Source of the DNA: Betaproteobacteria bacterium
GTDB taxonomy: Bacteria; Pseudomonadota; Gammaproteobacteria; Burkholderiales; Thiobacillaceae
Direction: 5' to 3'
Length of the DNA: 49,810 nt
NCBI GenBank assembly: GCA_020061585.1
Contig: JAGUXX010000094.1
Location: forward strand, 1-49,810
The position numbers were made by a program, and so were the translations under genes. Positions 26,901 through 34,591 of the stretch are shown here, in pieces. Under the pieces are notes generated by a model, which saw nothing but the letters and a program-made list of their open reading frames with translations, had not been told where the DNA came from and did not search any database. Each line of letters begins with the position of its first letter. Positions within the stretch are counted from its first letter, which is position 1.

Positions 26901-29531
26901 GTGCGCCTGCCCGGCGCGCGCCCAGCGGTCATTCTTCAAACCCAGCACCAGTTCCGCCGGCCACAATGGCAAGCGGTTGCTGACCGTCTGGATCTCGCCA
27001 TTCGGGTCGGCGTATTCCATTTCGACACGCAGGTAATGCGGCATGACCCGCGGCGGCAGGCCGCCGATGCGGGTGCGAGCGATGCCGTTGGCGTCGAGCT
27101 TCAGTTCGTTGGTCGGCAGCGCTTGCAAGCCGCTTTCCGCATCGAGTTCATCATTGCGCAGCGCGAAGCCGTAATCCGGGTAATCGCCGAATTCGACCTG
27201 GTAGCGCGGCTCCAGTTGGGCGCGCAGTTTGACCGGCAGATGCCGGGCGCCGCCGCCGTTCAGATAGCGCGCGCCCAGATCCAGTTCAATGCTGTCCGCC
27301 GCCACCGGTTGATTGTCGACCGGTTGGATATCGGCGCGCATCAGCGGCACCCGAAAGTCGCCGACGCTGAACGCGCCGGAGTCGATGCCTTCGAGATATT
27401 CGAGCTGCTCGGTCGGGCTGTCCGGGGCGATCGACTTGTTCAGCAGACGCAGGCTGTAGTCGCCGCGCTTGGCGCTGTCCGGCAGTTTCCAGACGCTGTT
27501 GGCCGCGCCGTTGCGCCAGATCAGCGGCAGGAACCAGCGCTGGCGGCTGGCGCTGTGTTCGATCAGCAAGGTCGGCGGCAGGCTGGCCGGATAGGCCAGG
27601 CCGGTTTCGCGCTTGTCACGCAGGATATGCCGCATGTGCACGGTTTCGCCGGGGCGGAACAGGCTGCGGTCGAGCACGCTGCGGCCGATGCGCGGGTCCC
27701 GCTGCCAGTCCTGCGGCAGGCCGAAGCGCCAGGTTTCGATGCCTTCGTTCCAGTCCGAGCGGGCGAAGCCGAGATCGTCGCCGTGGCGGGCGCTGACCAG
27801 CAGCGGGCAGTCGTATTCCACCGCGCGCGGGTCGGGCAGCTTGTTCGGCAGCAAGGCCATGCCCTGTTTGTCGCTGGTCGATTCGGCGAACAAACGACCC
27901 CGGCAGTCACGCACCGCGATCTTCGCGCCGGCCACCGGCTGTCCCAGATCGAGTCGCGTCACCCAGACCAGCGACGCGGTGCTTCCCCATTTCACATGCA
28001 CCGCCAGGTTGGTCACCAGCGCGCTGCTGCGCACGTACATCGGCTGGTCGGCGCCCAGCAGCGATTTGCCGAGGCGTCGGCTTTCCGCTTCCAGGACATA
28101 GAAACCGGGCTGGGGGAGTTCCATGCCGACCACTTCGAAGGCCTGCGCGCCGTTGGGTTTGGGCAGGCGGTTTTCCTGGACACGCGCGATCTGCTCGGTC
28201 AACAGGCGCGCCCGGCGCGGATCGGGTTGTTGCTCGACATTGGGCACATAGGGCGGGTTGTCGAATTTGCGCAGGCGTTCCTGCCAGTCGAGGATCGCCG
28301 CGTCGTCGGTCAGGCGCAGCCAGCGCAGCTTGGCGGCGGTGCCGCCAGCCGGATCGGACTCCAGGTTGCGCAGGGTGATCGGCAACAGGCTGCCGCCGAC
28401 CCGTTCGATGATGCCGAAATCGCCGGCAAATTTGACCAGCGGCGGCAGTTCGGCGATTTGCAGGCGCAACGGAAAGCGCGCCGCATTGACCAGCGCGCGG
28501 CCCTTGTCGTCGACCAGTTGTTTCGGCAGGCTCAAGTTCAGCGCGGCGCCAGCGGGAAACGGGCCGGCGAACTCGACGTGGGTGTCGAACGCCGCCGGCG
28601 GCTCAGCCTTTTTCTGCCGGTACGACTTGCCCTGAGCATCCTTGAGACTGATCCGATCCAGCAGTTCGCGGGCCACCGGGGCGGTGAACTCGACCCCGAT
28701 CGGCGTCAGCGGAATGCAGCCGGCCTTGGCGTTCTCGCGCTGGCAACGACTGCGCGCCGCGAAGTGGTCGCGGACCTTGAACGTCAGGCGCTGCTCCGCC
28801 GGGTTGTGTTGCCCGGACGGCGTGGCGATGCCCGCCCCCCAAACCAGCGTCAGTTGCGCATTGGCCGGCAGCGTGCGCTGGCAGCGCAGAACTTCCAGAC
28901 GCGGGTCCTGGGCGGGATCCCGATCGGCCCAGCTTTCGCCCAGCTGGTCGAGCCGGTTCTTCAGCAGCCGCAGCATTTGCGCGCGCTCGACCCCGGTCAG
29001 GCGTTGCGCGGGCATTTGCTCGTGGATGCCCCGCGCCTCGCAACGCGCATGCTCGGCAATGCTGTCGGCCCGCGCCGGACCGTTGAGCAGCAGGATGAAG
29101 ACCTGATCCTCGTCGATGGTCGATGCGCTGCTCGGCAAGCTGGTCAGGACGCGCGGCCCGGCGATGGTGAAGGCATAGGGTTCGGCGGCCGTGACCGGTT
29201 CGCCAGCCAGCGTGACCAGTCCGGGTATCGGTTTGAACCGGCAACCGGCGCCGGCTTGCGGCGTTTGCGCCAGGTCGTAGACCCAGTTGCGCTCATCCAC
29301 CCAGTAGCCGTTGCCCGGCACGTCACAGTCGACGCTGAACGGCGCCGGCGCGTCGCCGCGACCCAGCGCGACCATCGGCGCCGAGAACCGGGCTTGCGCC
29401 TGGCGGATGTCGAGTTGTTCGCCCAACGGGCTGAATCTTTCGATGCTCGCGGCTTGCGCGGCGGAGGCCACGCCCAGCGCCATGCCCAGCGCGGCAAACA
29501 GCGAAACGATGCGTTGTGTTAGGCGATGCAT
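23898..29531 (-). CDS. yfhM: Bacterial alpha-2-macroglobulin (YfhM-type)
   Basis: 1877 residues, larger than E. coli YfhM (about 1650). A Sec signal peptide (about 1-27, ending AAQA) has no cysteine lipobox, so the protein is probably soluble periplasmic rather than lipoprotein. Macroglobulin domains fill the N-terminal two thirds. A bait-like region with KLPTRELFDTLLFW lies near 1200. The thioester motif CLEQ is at 1426-1429 (PYACLEQQASRA), so covalent protease trapping is possible. It is the first gene of the pair with pbpC (ATGA overlap at 23898-23901). The ATG at 29531 is preceded by a G-rich stretch. The 873-codon frame on the opposite strand is a shadow. Confidence 0.95.
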   Translation of the reverse strand: MHRLTQRIVSLFAALGMALGVASAAQAASIERFSPLGEQLDIRQAQARFSAPMVALGRGDAPAPFSVDCDVPGNGYWVDERNWVYDLAQTPQAGAGCRFKPIPGLVTLAGEPVTAAEPYAFTIAGPRVLTSLPSSASTIDEDQVFILLLNGPARADSIAEHARCEARGIHEQMPAQRLTGVERAQMLRLLKNRLDQLGESWADRDPAQDPRLEVLRCQRTLPANAQLTLVWGAGIATPSGQHNPAEQRLTFKVRDHFAARSRCQRENAKAGCIPLTPIGVEFTAPVARELLDRISLKDAQGKSYRQKKAEPPAAFDTHVEFAGPFPAGAALNLSLPKQLVDDKGRALVNAARFPLRLQIAELPPLVKFAGDFGIIERVGGSLLPITLRNLESDPAGGTAAKLRWLRLTDDAAILDWQERLRKFDNPPYVPNVEQQPDPRRARLLTEQIARVQENRLPKPNGAQAFEVVGMELPQPGFYVLEAESRRLGKSLLGADQPMYVRSSALVTNLAVHVKWGSTASLVWVTRLDLGQPVAGAKIAVRDCRGRLFAESTSDKQGMALLPNKLPDPRAVEYDCPLLVSARHGDDLGFARSDWNEGIETWRFGLPQDWQRDPRIGRSVLDRSLFRPGETVHMRHILRDKRETGLAYPASLPPTLLIEHSASRQRWFLPLIWRNGAANSVWKLPDSAKRGDYSLRLLNKSIAPDSPTEQLEYLEGIDSGAFSVGDFRVPLMRADIQPVDNQPVAADSIELDLGARYLNGGGARHLPVKLRAQLEPRYQVEFGDYPDYGFALRNDELDAESGLQALPTNELKLDANGIARTRIGGLPPRVMPHYLRVEMEYADPNGEIQTVSNRLPLWPAELVLGLKNDRWARAGQAHTLNFLAVDLRGKPVANAPVEASLSLRQVFSHRVRLAGGFYGYHSETRETAIAAPCAGHTDAQGRFSCVARSEQGGEVLVTARALDSAGRAATTQHSFWVAGRDEWLFDQANHDRIDLIPEKKRYEPGETARFQVRMPYRNATALITVEREGVLDARVVKLTGKAPTVDIPIKAGWAPNVFVSALAVRGRNDAVKPTALIDLGRPSFKLGITGIEVGQRAHRLEVEVKTDRASYQIRDKARARVKVRTPEGGPPPAGTQVTLAAVDEGLLELAPNDSWDLLRTMMATRGYAMETFTAQLQVTGKRHFGKKALPVGGGGGKLPTRELFDTLLFWQAEVALDAQGEASVEIPLNDSLTAFRTVAIAASENRFGTGKTSIHASQDLQILSGLSPVVRSGDRLQAYFTLRNGSQRAMRIEARAAATALKPLPTRSLTLAAGESAEIVWPVVVPDDADSLEWTLEAVEIGAKVPTQAPAKAARDALKVKQAIHAAVPVRVQSASLQRLHGTLDLPVAAPAASLPNSGELRATLTASLADGQTGLRDYMRRYPYACLEQQASRAVALRDRAGWDALIGKLPGYLADNGLANFFPGDAPGSVALTAYLLAIADQSGWELPLDARNRMQRALSDYLHGRIETPRNAWENPDVLRLAALEALSRGGLATAAQIATITPQPELWPSSALLDWIGILQRSPRLADRDALLRKALAALETRFNLTGKRLNFHNEARDELWWMMTSADTNAPRALLTLLPEAAWRDRLPQLVSGALARQSSGRWNTTTANAWGVLALSAYQQQFEAVKPSGKSYAVLGKDGRVVDWKTYPKGATAFLPLTTEPSSLKLRHEGAGEPYVSVTTLAAVPISAPVRRGYSVKREILPIDQQTPGKWRRGDVLRVRLSIDARDAMGWVVVDDPIPAGASILGSGGPRGSTLLTRDESSQGGVWPAWREPLFDSYRAYYEYVPRGPFSLEYTLRLNSDGQFQMPPTRVEAMYAPEMFGEAPNRLFEVAP

Positions 29532-29603
29532 GATGACCCCCCTGATCCGGAAGCGTCATTTTGCCCCTTGCGGCGCAATCCCGCGATGCGCGAAGTGGAA
29601 TAA

Positions 29604-29636
29604 TTGTTGACCAAAAGGGTCAACTATAGATACAGT
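29604..29636 (+). promoter_or_regulatory. Promoter/operator region of tusE with TTGACC dyad
   Basis: TTGACC and GGTCAA (29607-29623) form a perfect 6-bp dyad with a 5-nt centre. The first arm can serve as -35 with TACAGT (29631) as -10 at 18 bp; TTGTTG/TAGATA is an alternative. The region is shared with the divergent alpha-2-macroglobulin gene, so a repressor here could control both. Confidence 0.4.
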
Positions 29637-29672
29637 TCGGCCATCTGTTTTTGACTGAAGAGAGGATGCATC

Positions 29673-30005
29673 ATGGAACTTGAAATCAACGGCCGCACCA
29701 TCGAAACCGATCCCGAGGGCTATCTGGTCAATCTGGAGGACTGGTCCGAGGATGTGGCGATCTATCTGGCCGGCCAGGACAAGCTGGAGCTGGGTGAAAA
29801 CCACTGGAAAATCATCAATTACATGCGTAGTTACTTCCACGAGTACGGCACCGCGCCGAATCTGCGTTTCCTGCAGAAGGGCTTGAAGGAAGAGTTCGGC
29901 AACGAGTGGGGCGAGAAGAAATTCCTGTTCGATATTTTCCCGTTCGGACCCGCCAAGCAGGCCGGTCGCTACGCCGGCACGCCCAAGCCCACCGGCTGCG
30001 TTTAA
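29673..30005 (+). CDS. tusE: TusE/DsrC-family sulfur-relay protein
   Basis: 110 residues, the family's usual size, ending GPAKQAGRYAGTPKPTGCV. The C-terminal Cys109 (CysA) that carries persulfide is present; the second cysteine of true DsrC, 11 residues earlier, is replaced by Gly98. That is the TusE-like state: a single-cysteine sulfur carrier used for tRNA 2-thiouridine rather than DsrC of sulfite reduction. No tusBCD or dsrAB genes lie in the window. GAGAGG stands 7 nt before the ATG. Followed by an intrinsic terminator. Confidence 0.9.
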   Translation: MELEINGRTIETDPEGYLVNLEDWSEDVAIYLAGQDKLELGENHWKIINYMRSYFHEYGTAPNLRFLQKGLKEEFGNEWGEKKFLFDIFPFGPAKQAGRYAGTPKPTGCV

Positions 30006-30029
30006 ATCTCCGCTGGAAAGTCTAGAATT

Positions 30030-30063
30030 GCCCCGCCCGGGTTATCTCGGCCGGGGCTTTTTT
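30030..30063 (+). terminator. Intrinsic terminator after tusE
   Basis: GCCCCG...CGGGGC stem (30030-30057, arms GCCCCGcCCGG and CCGGCCGGGGC) followed by TTTTTT. It lies 24 bp after the tusE stop and 12 bp before the next start codon. Confidence 0.85.
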
Positions 30064-30075
30064 GATGGGATCCTC

Positions 30076-30366
30076 ATGCTACGTTTGTTTCTTTTGCTTG
30101 CCCTGGTAGCGCTCAACGGTCAGGCGCAGGCTTTCCCCTGGTATATCCAGGGCGACAATATTCGCGGTGCGCAACTGATGACACCGGAAGAACGCAAGAG
30201 TTATGTCAGCCGACTGCAAAGCATGAAAACCTTTGACGAGTGCAAAGGCTATATGCAGGCGCATTATCTGGAAATCGACAAACGCGCCAAGGAACACGGC
30301 AGCGTGTTACCGGAAATCAAGGGCGATCCCTGTGAAGTCATGAAAACCATGGGCCGCGTGCGCTGA
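30076..30366 (+). CDS. Small periplasmic protein of unknown function
   Basis: 96 residues with a clear signal peptide (MLRLFLLLALVALNGQAQA, cleaved after 19). The mature 77 residues contain two cysteines (CKGYMQAHYL and GDPCEVM) that could form a disulfide, and are helical and charged. I do not recognise the family. ATG 30076 is chosen because an in-frame earlier start (30028) would translate through the terminator hairpin and lose the signal peptide. It is tightly placed between tusE and thiO. Confidence 0.75.
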   Translation: MLRLFLLLALVALNGQAQAFPWYIQGDNIRGAQLMTPEERKSYVSRLQSMKTFDECKGYMQAHYLEIDKRAKEHGSVLPEIKGDPCEVMKTMGRVR

Positions 30367-30390
30367 TCGCGCAGTTCTGACGCTAACGGA

Positions 30391-31494
30391 ATGGGCGGTT
30401 TGTCGGCCGATTTTCTGATCGTCGGCGCCGGCGCGGTCGGCCTCGCTACGGCGCTGGAACTGACACGACGCGGCGCCCGCGTTACCGTGCTGGATCGTGC
30501 CGCCGGCGGCACCGAATCAACCTGGGCCGGCGGCGGCATCCTGTCGCCGTTGTTGCCATGGCAATACGGTGACGCGGTCAATGCGCTGTCGGAGTATTCG
30601 CGCGGCATGTTCCCGGAGTGGTTGGCGCGCCAGGAGGCCATGTCCGGACTGGATGCCGAGTACTTGACCAGTGGCATGCTGGTGTTGCCGCCGTTCCAGC
30701 AAGCGCTGGCCGTCGACTGGTGCGCGCGCCATGGCTGGCGTTGCGAAACGCGGCCGGGCGCGGAGTTGTTGCCCGGCGCCGCCGAGGCGTTGTGGCTGCT
30801 GGATGTCGCGCAGGCGCGCAACCCGCGTCTGGCACAGGTTCTGCGCGGGGCGGCGGAGGCGGCGGGCATCCGGATCGTGGCGGGCGCCGAAGTTACCGCG
30901 CTGGTTGTCGAGCGAAATCGCGTCAGTCGCGTCGTTACCACACGGGGTGACTGTTCCGCCGACGCTTTCATCGTCGCGGCGGGCGCCTGGTCAGGCGTGA
31001 TTCCGGGTCTGGACCATCTGGCGGCGCGGATCTTTCCAGTGCGCGGGCAAATGCTGTTGTTCAAATTGGCGCCCGAGACGTTGCCCTGCATCGTGCTGCA
31101 AAACGGCGCGTATCTGATTCCGCGCAAGGATGGTCATATCCTGGCCGGCAGCACGCTGGAATATCGCGGTTTCGACAAGTCCACCACCGATTCGGCGAGG
31201 CGTGACTTGCAGGCGTTTGCGGCGGGGATACTGCCGGCATTGCGCGATCTGGCGCCGACCCGGCACTGGAGCGGCTTGCGCCCGGGCTCGCCGGACAACA
31301 TTCCGCTGATCGCGGCGCATCCCGATTACGCCAATCTGTACATCAACAGCGGGCATTTTCGATATGGCGTGACCATGGCGCCGGGTTCGGCGATGCTGCT
31401 GGCGGATCTGATCGAGGGCGAACCGCCGGCGATTGCCGCCGAACCGTATGCGGCGTTCGCGGTCGAGGCAAGCCAGAGTGGTCTGCTTGTTTGA
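30391..31494 (+). CDS. thiO: Glycine oxidase ThiO (FAD-dependent)
   Basis: 367 residues. N-terminal FAD-binding FLIVGAGAVGLATALEL (8-24), TWAGGGILSPLLPW typical of ThiO, and the C-terminal GLRPGSPDNIPLIAAHP and NSGHFRYGVTMAPGSA. ThiO oxidises glycine to dehydroglycine for the thiazole ring, working with ThiS/ThiG (47-48 kb). D-amino-acid oxidases of the DadA family are the main alternative, but the motifs fit ThiO. ATG at 30391 is 24 bp after the small periplasmic gene. Confidence 0.92.
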   Translation: MGGLSADFLIVGAGAVGLATALELTRRGARVTVLDRAAGGTESTWAGGGILSPLLPWQYGDAVNALSEYSRGMFPEWLARQEAMSGLDAEYLTSGMLVLPPFQQALAVDWCARHGWRCETRPGAELLPGAAEALWLLDVAQARNPRLAQVLRGAAEAAGIRIVAGAEVTALVVERNRVSRVVTTRGDCSADAFIVAAGAWSGVIPGLDHLAARIFPVRGQMLLFKLAPETLPCIVLQNGAYLIPRKDGHILAGSTLEYRGFDKSTTDSARRDLQAFAAGILPALRDLAPTRHWSGLRPGSPDNIPLIAAHPDYANLYINSGHFRYGVTMAPGSAMLLADLIEGEPPAIAAEPYAAFAVEASQSGLLV

Positions 31495-31648
31495 CCGAAC
31501 CAATACCCGACACATTCGTGGATGACGATATTTTCCCGGCCGGGCGCTTGAATCCTGACGCTTTTTACGGTCTCATTCACCCGCCAGCCCGATTCGGGCA
31601 ATCAGTATAAAGATGGCTTACAACGAATAGCAGGACGAGGCGATGGAC

Positions 31649-32074
31649 ATGAAACTTGGCAAGGGATTTACCGTCATTGAACTGGTGGTTGCGGTCACCA
31701 TTGTTTGTTTGCTGGTTGCCGTCGCGGTGGCTTCGTTTCAGGATCACATGATCCGCAAGGAGCGGGCATTAGCCAGAAAGGCGCTGATCGAGACCGCCGA
31801 ATGGTTGCGGATGCAACGCCCTGGCAGCGGTACTTACCAAGTGAAGCTGCCTGTCAGCCAAATGTCAGGCAATACGGCCTATCGTATCGAACTGCTCGAT
31901 CAGCCGGTCACCGCCAATGATCCCAAGGCCGAATTTCCGGCGACCTCCGCGGAGGTCTATTCCCTGCAAGCGGTACCGCTCGGAGACTCCGCCTGTGGCA
32001 GCCTGTTGCTCGATTCCGCCGGTCGCACGGGGGTGACCGGCGCGGATGCCAAGGTGACCGATTGCTGGCGATAG
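31649..32074 (+). CDS. Type IV pilin-like protein (PilE/minor pilin)
   Basis: 141 residues. The leader MKLGKG is followed by FTVIELVVAVTIVCLLVAVAV, a class III prepilin signal with Gly before Phe and Glu at +5, so it is processed by a prepilin peptidase and N-methylated. The C-terminal domain has two cysteines (CGSLLLDSAG and TDCWR), the D-loop pattern of pilins. ATG 31649 is preferred over 31643 since GAGG lies 8 nt upstream. It is separate from the main filament module and may be a subunit or minor pilin of it or of a pilus encoded elsewhere. GCCCGATTCGGGC at 31587-31599 is a perfect dyad upstream. Confidence 0.85.
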   Translation: MKLGKGFTVIELVVAVTIVCLLVAVAVASFQDHMIRKERALARKALIETAEWLRMQRPGSGTYQVKLPVSQMSGNTAYRIELLDQPVTANDPKAEFPATSAEVYSLQAVPLGDSACGSLLLDSAGRTGVTGADAKVTDCWR

Positions 32075-32138
32075 CGCATCTCCCGACTGGACGCGGAGCT
32101 ATTCCGTTTTTGACTGTGTCGATGAGCGAGCGCGAAGT

Positions 32139-33149
32139 TTGGTAGGCTCTCTTTCGGCGCAAGCGCTGCCTGTGCTGCGCCAGCTTTCCAGCGATGAATT
32201 TCTGTCCGGCGCCGAGATTGCGCGGCGACTGGGATGTTCCCGCGCGACGGTGCATAACGCGCTGCGTTCAGCGCAGTCCGCCGGGCTAGTGGTGCACGCC
32301 GTGCATGGACGCGGTTATCGCTTGGCCGAGCCGGTGAGTTGGCTGGATGCCGAGCGCTTGGCGCCCGAATTGACGCGGCTCGGCATCACATCGCGGTTGT
32401 TCGATCAATTGCCTTCGACCAATGCCTTCATGTTGCAATGGGTGGCCGGCGATGTGCCGTTCCGAGCCCCGCCGCGGGCGCTGGCGGTCGCCGAGTGGCA
32501 GACCCAGGGACGCGGTCGGCGGGGTCGCGACTGGCATGCCGGCTTGGGCGGCGGACTGACTTTTTCTTTCCTGTGGCGTTCGGCGCGGCCGGCCGCGCAG
32601 CTTTCCGGACTCTCTTTGGCGGTCGGCGCGGTCCTGGTCCGTGGTTTGCAAGACCTGGGCTTGAGCGCGGCGCGGGTCAAATGGCCGAACGATATTCAGG
32701 TCGGCGGGGCGAAGCTGGCCGGGGTATTGATCGAGCTGGCCAGCGACAGGCTGGCCAGTGACGTGCTGGCGCCCAGCACGGCGGTGATCGGTATCGGCAT
32801 CAATGTGTCCGGCGCCGCCGCCTTGACCGACCGGGTCGGCCAGGCGGCGACCGATTTGCAAACGTATCTGGGACGCATCGATCGCAATGATCTGCTGCTG
32901 ACTTTGGCCGCCGCGCTGAATGCCGGGTTGGCGCGGTTCGAAAGCGAGGGTTTCGCGGCATTTCAGGACGCCTGGCATGTCTGCCATGCGCAACAGGGGC
33001 AGCCGGTGTGCATGTTGCTCAACGGCCATGAGACGGTGTGCGGCGTGGCGCTGGGGGTCGACGCGCAGGGTGCGTTGCTGCTGGAAACGGCATCGGGCAT
33101 CCGGGCTTTTCATTCCGGCGAAGTCAGTCTGCGCGAGGCCGTGCCGTGA
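32139..33149 (+). CDS. birA: Biotin-protein ligase BirA (with repressor HTH)
   Basis: 336 residues. N-terminal winged helix (residues 15-67; SGAEIARRLGCSRATVHNAL and HGRGYRL) implies dual repressor/ligase function. The ligase domain shows GRGRRGRDW, the nucleotide/biotin loop, and VKWPNDI, with an SH3-like C-terminal domain. BirA attaches biotin to acetyl-CoA carboxylase. The start is uncertain: no in-frame ATG exists, and a TTG at 32139 is the best available. The gene overlaps coaX by 4 bp (GTGA, 33146-33149). Confidence 0.92.
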   Translation: MVGSLSAQALPVLRQLSSDEFLSGAEIARRLGCSRATVHNALRSAQSAGLVVHAVHGRGYRLAEPVSWLDAERLAPELTRLGITSRLFDQLPSTNAFMLQWVAGDVPFRAPPRALAVAEWQTQGRGRRGRDWHAGLGGGLTFSFLWRSARPAAQLSGLSLAVGAVLVRGLQDLGLSAARVKWPNDIQVGGAKLAGVLIELASDRLASDVLAPSTAVIGIGINVSGAAALTDRVGQAATDLQTYLGRIDRNDLLLTLAAALNAGLARFESEGFAAFQDAWHVCHAQQGQPVCMLLNGHETVCGVALGVDAQGALLLETASGIRAFHSGEVSLREAVP

Positions 33150-33922
33150 TACTGCTGGTGGATGCCGGCAATACGCGCATCAAGTGGCGTGTTGTCAATC
33201 GGCGGGAATTGCTCGGGTCGGGTTCCGTGTCGACTCTGGAAGTCGCTCGGTTGGCCATGATCTGGCGGCCCTATCGGCTGCATGGCGCGCTGCTCAGTTG
33301 CGTCGCGGCGGAGGCGGTGCGCGCAGCCCTGGCGGAGATGCTCGCCGCCGCCGGTATCCCGACGCACTGGCTGGTCGCCGAGCAAGACCATTACGGCGTG
33401 CGGAATCTATATGATATGCCCGAACAACTCGGCGCCGACCGTTACGCCGCGTTGATCGCCGCCGCGCGTCTGAAACTGGGCGATTGCGTGGTGGCCAGCA
33501 TCGGTACCGCCACCACCATCGATCGCCTGGATCGCCACGGCGCTTTTCTCGGCGGGGTGATCCTTCCCGGCCCGGACTTGATGCGGGCGGCCTTGTTGGG
33601 CGGAACCGCGCAGATCGAGACCCGCATGCAAACGCCGCTTGCCGGGTCGATCGCCGGGTCGATCACCGTTACCAGTTTGGAGACGCTGCCGCGCGATACC
33701 GCGTCGGCGGTTGGCGCCGGTATCGCCATGGCGCAGGCTGGCGCTATCGCCGCCGTATGCGCCTTGGGTTCGGGGTCGGAACCGGCCCAGTCGCGGCTGA
33801 TTCTGACCGGTGGCGCGCGCGGGCAGGTGCGTGACAGCTTGCGCATGGAATGGGTCGAAATCGATGACCTGGTGCTGGACGGGCTGTCCTGGGTCGCGCT
33901 GGAGTCGCCATGGGCAAGCTGA
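33146..33922 (+). CDS. coaX: Type III pantothenate kinase CoaX
   Basis: 258 residues from GTG 33146, which overlaps the birA stop. Motifs: LVDAGNTRIKWRVV (phosphate loop 1), GADRYAALIAA, SIGTATTIDRLD and GGVILPG. It performs the first step of coenzyme A synthesis. The longer frame upstream to 33038 is a shadow of birA. It overlaps the SPOR protein gene by 13 bp. Confidence 0.95.
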   Translation: MILLVDAGNTRIKWRVVNRRELLGSGSVSTLEVARLAMIWRPYRLHGALLSCVAAEAVRAALAEMLAAAGIPTHWLVAEQDHYGVRNLYDMPEQLGADRYAALIAAARLKLGDCVVASIGTATTIDRLDRHGAFLGGVILPGPDLMRAALLGGTAQIETRMQTPLAGSIAGSITVTSLETLPRDTASAVGAGIAMAQAGAIAAVCALGSGSEPAQSRLILTGGARGQVRDSLRMEWVEIDDLVLDGLSWVALESPWAS

Positions 33923-34575
33923 TCGGACTGCTGCTGGCGCTGAATCTGGGCGTGTTGCTGGCGGGCACGGCGTTGCGGCACTGGTCGCCGAACCCGGCGA
34001 GTCCGGCGGTATTCAACGCCGAAAAAATCCGCCTGCTGGAAGCGCCGCCCGTCACCGCCGCGTCCAACCCGCCGCCGCCCGCCGCGCTCGAACCCGTCGT
34101 TGCGCCGGATGCGCCGGAGACGGCGCGTTGTTTGGCATTCGATGGCATCGATCAGCATGTCTTCGAGGCCATCGAGGACTATCTGAAACAGGCGGGTATC
34201 GCGACCAGCGCCTATACGCTGGAACTGGAAAAAAAACTCGGCTGGTGGGTGTTCCTGCCGCCCTTGGAGAATCCAGCCGATGCGCCGGCGGTACTTGCCG
34301 GGATTCAGCAACTGGGCATCTCCGATTTTGCCTTGGTCAGGGGCGGCAGCATGCGTAACGCGGTATCGATGGGGGCTTTCGGCCAGCTTGCGTTCGCGCG
34401 CCAGCACGCGGCGACCCTCGCCGCCAAAGGGGTCAACGGGGTGAAATTCGGTCCGCGTCCGGAGTCTGGCGCGGCGCGTCTGGTCTATGCCGACCGCCTG
34501 GCCGATGCGACGCTGGCAAAATTGCGCGCCGGCTGGCCGAAGGTCGCGACGCCCAAGCCTTGCGCGGCGCCGTGA
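33910..34575 (+). CDS. SPOR-domain membrane protein
   Basis: 221 residues. An N-terminal membrane anchor (about 3-22) is followed by a Pro-rich linker (25-75) and a SPOR-like region (about 120-200; WWVFLPPLENPADAPAVLAGI and MRNAVSMGAFG) that binds denuded peptidoglycan in cell-division proteins. It is the third gene of birA-coaX-SPOR, an order common in betaproteobacteria. The assignment rests on the pattern and position; the domain is divergent. Confidence 0.75.
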   Translation: MGKLIGLLLALNLGVLLAGTALRHWSPNPASPAVFNAEKIRLLEAPPVTAASNPPPPAALEPVVAPDAPETARCLAFDGIDQHVFEAIEDYLKQAGIATSAYTLELEKKLGWWVFLPPLENPADAPAVLAGIQQLGISDFALVRGGSMRNAVSMGAFGQLAFARQHAATLAAKGVNGVKFGPRPESGAARLVYADRLADATLAKLRAGWPKVATPKPCAAP

Positions 34576-34591
34576 TTTGCGGATAGCCAGC

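Noticed and set aside
26901-29522. 873-codon plus-strand open frame
   Set aside because: Antisense shadow of the alpha-2-macroglobulin gene, with low-complexity composition and no motif.
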